A model generated the notes under the pieces. The model ran no database searches. It was given only the letters and a program-made list of their open reading frames with translations, and had not been told where the DNA came from. Source: Amoebidium appalachense (lineage: Eukaryota; Ichthyosporea). Taken from it: a stretch of 64,000 nt of DNA. Below are positions 48,124-64,000 of the stretch, piece after piece. Location of the stretch: contig CAVNZM010000010.1 in assembly GCA_963693365.1 (NCBI GenBank), positions 3,596,001 through 3,660,000 on the forward strand, read 5' to 3'. Position numbers and translations under genes: made by a program. Numbering within the stretch: position 1 is the first letter of the stretch; each line of letters opens with the position of its first letter.

Positions 48124-50647
48124 ATGCCGTCCCTCATGCAACTTGCAGCGCTGTGCGCGCTCGCAAGCGTCTCATACGCACAGGACGATGTTACGTTCGA
48201 AGATTTCGCAGTGGAGGACTTTGTGGACGCCCCTCCGGAAGTGACCGTTGCTCGCGCGGCACCACCCCCTTACTCCACCTTCGGCAGCCCCCGGCCCGGA
48301 ATAGTCGACAAGACTGTGTGGCCCTTTACGAGCCCCTCGCAGCGATTGGGATACTGTACAAACATGCGTTACAAATGCGCTTCAAAGATGAACGTGGCGA
48401 CCCCTCACGACGCTAACGGGGACGAGGAAAAGTTCGACGGCCTGTTCATTGGAAACTTCCACAAGTCTCTCCCCCACAACGAGTTTGGTGAGGTGGACCC
48501 CAAGGCTTACCGTCTCATGCGTCGCGCTATTCAGGCGGGGACGGCAAAGGCTCTGGAAGCTGTCCCCGCTGGTGGGCAAATGGGCTTCACATCCCCTGTG
48601 GGTGGCATGCCGTGCAGCTTGGATGGACCAGACACGAGCAGTTTGTATTTGAGCCCGCCCGAGTCTATTGTTTCAAAGGAGACGGCGGCTCAGATGGTGG
48701 AGGTGTACTGGATGGCGCTGCTGCGTGATATTCCTTTCATCCAGTGGTCTACGTCATCGGTGGTACAGTCGGCCGTTAACAACTTGAACCAGTTGACGGG
48801 CTACCAGGTAAGCCTTTTTTTGACTTGATTCCCTGTTAGAAATGGGAACGATGGGAGGGGGACTTTGTAGAGAGTATAAGCAGCTTGGAGGTTGTAGGTG
48901 GACGCGTTGTTTTGTGCCTAGCGAACTTCGAAAAGAGGTCCCGGTCCGGGAGCCTGTGTGTGTGTTTGTGGGGTTGTAGGGAGCGGAGGGGAGGGGGGGA
49001 GAAAGGGGGGGGGGGGGGGGGGGGGGGAAGAGGGGGGGGGGGGGGGGGGGGGGGGAGGGGGAGGGGAGAGGAACGGGCCGAAGGTGGGCGGCGGGGGGCA
49101 GGGGGGGGGGGGGGGGGGGGTTGGAGCCTGCGGCAAAACCCGGGGAAAGGTTGGGGAAGGCAATGTTTAGTAAGCTTTGCATATTAGAGACCTTGTGCAA
49201 GGAAGTCTGCTAAGCTTACACACTTAAAGGTCGCTGAGACAACCTTGAAGAATGGTGCCCATAGTGTTTGCACTGACCAAAACTTCCCAATTCTCCGGCG
49301 CTGTTTCTATTTCAGTGTCAACCCCCCCCCCCCCCCCCCCCCCCCCCCCGGAGAATTGTCCCTGCTTACATAACGTATCAGCTTTGCAAAACTTACATTA
49401 TGCCATTATTAATGCATGTGTACTTTGCGCTTGAACGAGTCCTCCTCCCCTTCCCCCCCCCCTCCCCCTTCCCGCCCGCCCGCCCGCCTGCCCCCGGGGG
49501 CCTTGGGACCCCAAGGCGTATGTATCAATTGCATGCTGATTCATTCCGTCTCCCTTTTCAACCCCCTCAGGGCCCCAAGGACAGCAATGGGAAGGTGACC
49601 ATTCAGAATCTCTTCCGCATGGAGTGGCCCGGGGTGCAGGCGGGCCCCATTGCCTCGCAGCTACTTTACGCAAACTTCAGCATGGACGGTATCCCCATTC
49701 AGCCCAAGATCAGTCCCTTTATCGCCGGCGTCGACTTCCTCACCTCCCCTGCAAAGTGGTTGGAGGCACAGAACGGTTTTCCCAACGGCATGCCCGACAG
49801 CGCACCGCAGAGCCCCGTGACTGTTTTCCCTCGGAACGTCCGCGACCTTGCCTCCGTGTCTGTTTTGGATTTCTCCTTCTCCCCGTATTTTCGCTCTCTC
49901 CTTATCCTTCTCGGTATGGCTCCAAACGGGATGGTCGGTGGGCCGTACACCAGCGCACGCCGTCAGTTTGGTTTCTCGACGTGGGGCAACATCCATTTCG
50001 CCGACATGGTCGCACGCGTTTCCAAGTCGCTCCACCACGCATGGTTCCAGAAATGGCACGTTCACCGTTTCCCTCGCCCCGAGGCCTTCGGTGGTCTCGT
50101 TCACTTCGCAAAGACCGGACAGCGCAACTACACTCTGCACAAGGACGTGCTCGAGAGCCCCGTTCTCCCGCTTCTTTTCGAGTACAACCGCAAGAGAAAT
50201 GCAGCCGTTGGCGAAAATCCCGCCACAGGGAGCTACCTCCTTCCCATGATCCCAGCCACGGGTTCCCCGTCCCACCCCGCCTATCCCTCGGGTCATGCCG
50301 TGACGGCCGGTGCGACCATCACCGCCCTGAAGTTCATTTTCTCGAAGATGTGCAACATGCCCTGGCCTAACCCTAAACAGCCCACCGTCGACGGACAGCG
50401 TCTGGTAGACTACCGCGGCGACCAGCTTACGATCTGCGGCGAAATTAACAAACTGGGGTCCAACATTGCTATGGGCAGGGCAATGGCGGGGGTCCATTGG
50501 CGCTACGACGCGCACGGAGGGATGCTATTGGGCGAGCAGCTGGCCGTCCAATGGCTGATCGAAGAGAAGTCCACGCTGCTGGGTGAGCAGTCTATGATGA
50601 GTCCCATCGAGGTGCCCCTGCTCAACGGTACCGTAGTAAGGATCTAA
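48124..50647 (+). CDS. Vanadium-dependent haloperoxidase (bromoperoxidase-like), secreted
   Basis: Two exons, 48124-48807 and 49571-50647, joined in phase 0 (CAG|GTAAGC ... CCTCAG|GGC), 586 aa. The start at 48124 gives a clear signal peptide (MPSLMQLAALCALASVSYA). All vanadate-site residues of the family are in place with the usual spacings: K389 and R397 (KWHVHRFPRP), S468-G469-H470 (HPAYPSGHAV), R531 and the vanadate-linked H537 (GRAMAGVHWRYDA). H463, seven residues before H470, is where bromoperoxidases have His and the fungal chloroperoxidase has Phe, so bromide/iodide oxidation is the likely activity. The enzyme uses hydrogen peroxide to oxidise halide to hypohalite, probably outside the cell or in a vacuolar or wall compartment. 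A longer start at 47899 is open but would bury the signal peptide. Confidence 0.92.
48808..49570 (+). other. Intron of the haloperoxidase gene
   Basis: 763 bp, GT-AG. It contains long G tracts (49006-49054, 49105-49120) and a C tract (49321-49349). Confidence 0.85.
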
Positions 50648-51613
50648 GTCACGACTTAACTGTGTATGTATGCCTTGATACACTTCCTTCTTACCTTTAA
50701 CCTATGGCATGATAATATACCCTCTTCCCCTCTCCTCCTTGCCTTCCTTCGCTTCTTTCCTCAAGCTGTGTTGGAGATCTTTGCTGTCCCCGGCGAAATA
50801 CAGTTTTGGTCAATAGGCCGAGGCAGGATGATGAAAAATGAGACATTTAAGAACCTATGATGAGAATAAATAGTGATGTTAGATGGATGTATATTTGATT
50901 TAGATGATATGGTATCGAACTACCCGAGAGAATGGTAGGATACCTGAGATGGTAGCGTCGAAATACGATGCCGAATCTTGAGCGCGCGATTTGTAATCCT
51001 GTGGCGCGCTGACATCTCGGCGACTGATACATTTGATATAGTATAATTAGCGGAGCTGAAGCTGTACATGACGTTGTTGGTTTGCAAGTGAAGGCTGTTA
51101 AGGTATGGATGCTTGATCTAATGATATCATCTGAATCCAACAGTTGTGCTATACATAGTGATGAGGCCACCAACGGGTTCTTAGCGGGGAACCCCGTGCT
51201 TCTAACATCTACGCTGGCCAATAAATTTAGTGTGTATCATGATGTATCATCAGTGCATAATGGTTTTGTGTGAGTTGGTTTTACTTAGTAAAATTATGTA
51301 GTACTTTCAGTTACTAATATTCGTTAGGCTTGCCCCAGGCTCTGTGTCTTCTGAGGAAGTGTTGGCCGGATCCCGCGTCGTCAATATTTGTACTTCGAAT
51401 AGTGTCGTATTCTTTAAACACATTCGAAATCTCTCCCCCTTCCCGCCTTCCCCCAAACTCCCACGGCACCAGGTCCTACCTGACTGTAGTACGTATATTA
51501 AATATATGCCTGCACCCACACACACAAACACACGCAGTGCCACACCCACCCATGGCCACCCACACAAAACACGCACCAGCTCCACACCCGTGGCACCTCC
51601 CAAATCACTGTAC

Positions 51614-51648
<35 letters not shown>

Positions 51649-51700
51649 GCGGTTTGGTTTTAAGTGGGTGGCGGCCCGGGGAGGGGGAGGAGGAGAAGAA

Positions 51701-51732
<32 letters not shown>

Positions 51733-51865
51733 TGATAAGTGTCTTTCTCGGGTAGGCCTCCTCAACGCCGTTGCCGGGTATATGCATGGTACGGTGAAAT
51801 GTCCATGCCGAGGACTGAGAAGAGGAAAGGGGGGCCGGGAAGGGGGAGGGGGAGGAAAGGGGCCC

Positions 51866-51899
<34 letters not shown>

Positions 51900-51912
51900 G
51901 GGAGAGAGAGGG

Positions 51913-51971
<59 letters not shown>

Positions 51972-52399
51972 AGAGACTCACAAGACTCAGATCAGGGTTT
52001 GAAATACTGTATCAGCTTGTAGTTCAACTTCAGCTGCAGATCGCATATCATACAGCTCTCCAAAACCTCCTGTGCTCTCTCTATATAGCTGTCTGGCTGC
52101 TGTCCCGACGCGGTTGCCACACAATCACAAGAACACCCGTGTACACCCCTAGCTATAAGCTGTGTGCTAAGGAATAAAGGGCCATGCACCAGTTTTCTTA
52201 GGCGTGTTGGAATCATCTGGTTTCTCTGCATCCTGAGGGGGCCGAAGCTTGCAACAACCAAAAGCAAACTTCGCGTATACAGCACATGTGGGAATGAAAT
52301 TAAAGCAACACCATCCAGCAAAGTTTTGGGAACGGTGGGTCTAGTTTGAGCTGCACATGATAATAATCCAGAAGAGATACATGCTCGAATGATAGAAGC
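50648..52399. other. Intergenic, no confident gene
   Basis: Unique sequence to 51600, poly-T (51617-51646), G tracts (51700-51730, 51868-51898) and (GA)n (51920-51967). A 124-codon minus-strand frame (50847-51221) has no recognisable family and was left out. A plus-strand stretch at 51060-51270 looks protein-like but is too short to call. Confidence 0.45.
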
Positions 52400-63650
<11,251 letters not shown>

Positions 63651-63695
63651 GCTTGGGGCTGGATATATGTTTGAGTCTTTCAATTTTTGTTTTTG

Positions 63696-63774
<79 letters not shown>

Positions 63775-64000
63775 CGCCCACACACACACACACACACACT
63801 TTATGGCCTGTGTTAAACTGGGATCAGCAATGTCATTTTGTGCCTGTGCTAAACGCACTTTGTCCCAATTTCGTAAGGTTGGCTACCTAAGGCAAGTTCA
63901 CTCTCTGACTCTTCTCTCTCTTTGTTTGCATGTGTTGTGTGTTTGTGTGTTATTGTTTTCACACTCATTACTGTGTGAGTTTGTGTTCTGTACTTTTACT
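63651..64000. repeat. 3' flank with (CT)n
   Basis: (CT)n at 63699-63771, a short CA run, then unique sequence to the window edge. No gene seen. Confidence 0.8.

Noticed and set aside
50847-51221. 124-codon minus-strand ORF
   Set aside because: No recognisable motif, no promoter or splice context, and a plus-strand frame is partly open over the same DNA.

Overview
This window is nuclear DNA from a eukaryote. Genes are split by GT-AG introns, promoters carry CCAAT boxes with TATA boxes, there are LINE-type and piggyBac-type mobile elements, and introns and intergenic DNA are saturated with simple repeats: poly-G/poly-C runs, (GT)n/(CA)n, (CT)n/(GA)n. A vanadium haloperoxidase, an LtrA-family membrane protein and a GT31 glycosyltransferase together would suit a marine alga or related protist, but I cannot name the species from sequence alone.

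Layout. 1-3.9 kb: low-complexity DNA plus the last exon of a minus-strand gene for a small secreted Lys/Ala/Pro-rich protein. 4.0-11.4 kb: a seven-exon plus-strand gene (about 202 aa) for a predicted mitochondrial protein with a Neugrin/Bot1-like segment; every exon phase is consistent. 11.4-14.8 kb: repeats and a foldback element (12612-12917). 14.9-17.5 kb: three exons of a minus-strand GNAT acetyltransferase. 17.5-22.3 kb: mostly non-coding. 22.3-23.6 kb: an intronless GT31-type Golgi glycosyltransferase. 23.6-27.5 kb: microsatellites, including about 1 kb of higher-order GT repeat. 27.5-38.8 kb: three tandem paralogues of a major facilitator (MFS) transporter; the middle one (32645-34282) is intact and the outer two are decayed. 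42.7-47.3 kb: a transposon graveyard with a broken piggyBac transposase, the tail of one LINE reverse-transcriptase ORF, a larger LINE ORF, and a small inverted-repeat insertion at its 5' end. 48.1-50.6 kb: a two-exon vanadium haloperoxidase with all expected active-site residues. 52.4-63.7 kb: a gene of at least a dozen exons for an LtrA-family multi-pass membrane protein.

No operon-like logic links the genes. The common theme is genome architecture. Most splice sites lie inside or beside simple repeats. Two different genes show tandem amplification of an exon end together with its 5' splice site. A dispersed element of about 100-150 bp is found only inside or next to introns and always in the sense orientation of the host gene, which recalls introner elements. 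The MFS cluster shows gene birth and death with islands of near-identity between copies, plus one leftover promoter with no gene.

Exon boundaries were placed by hand from GT/AG signals, reading-frame phase and protein plausibility. No alignment or transcript data were available. Several first exons and one LtrA exon junction remain unresolved.
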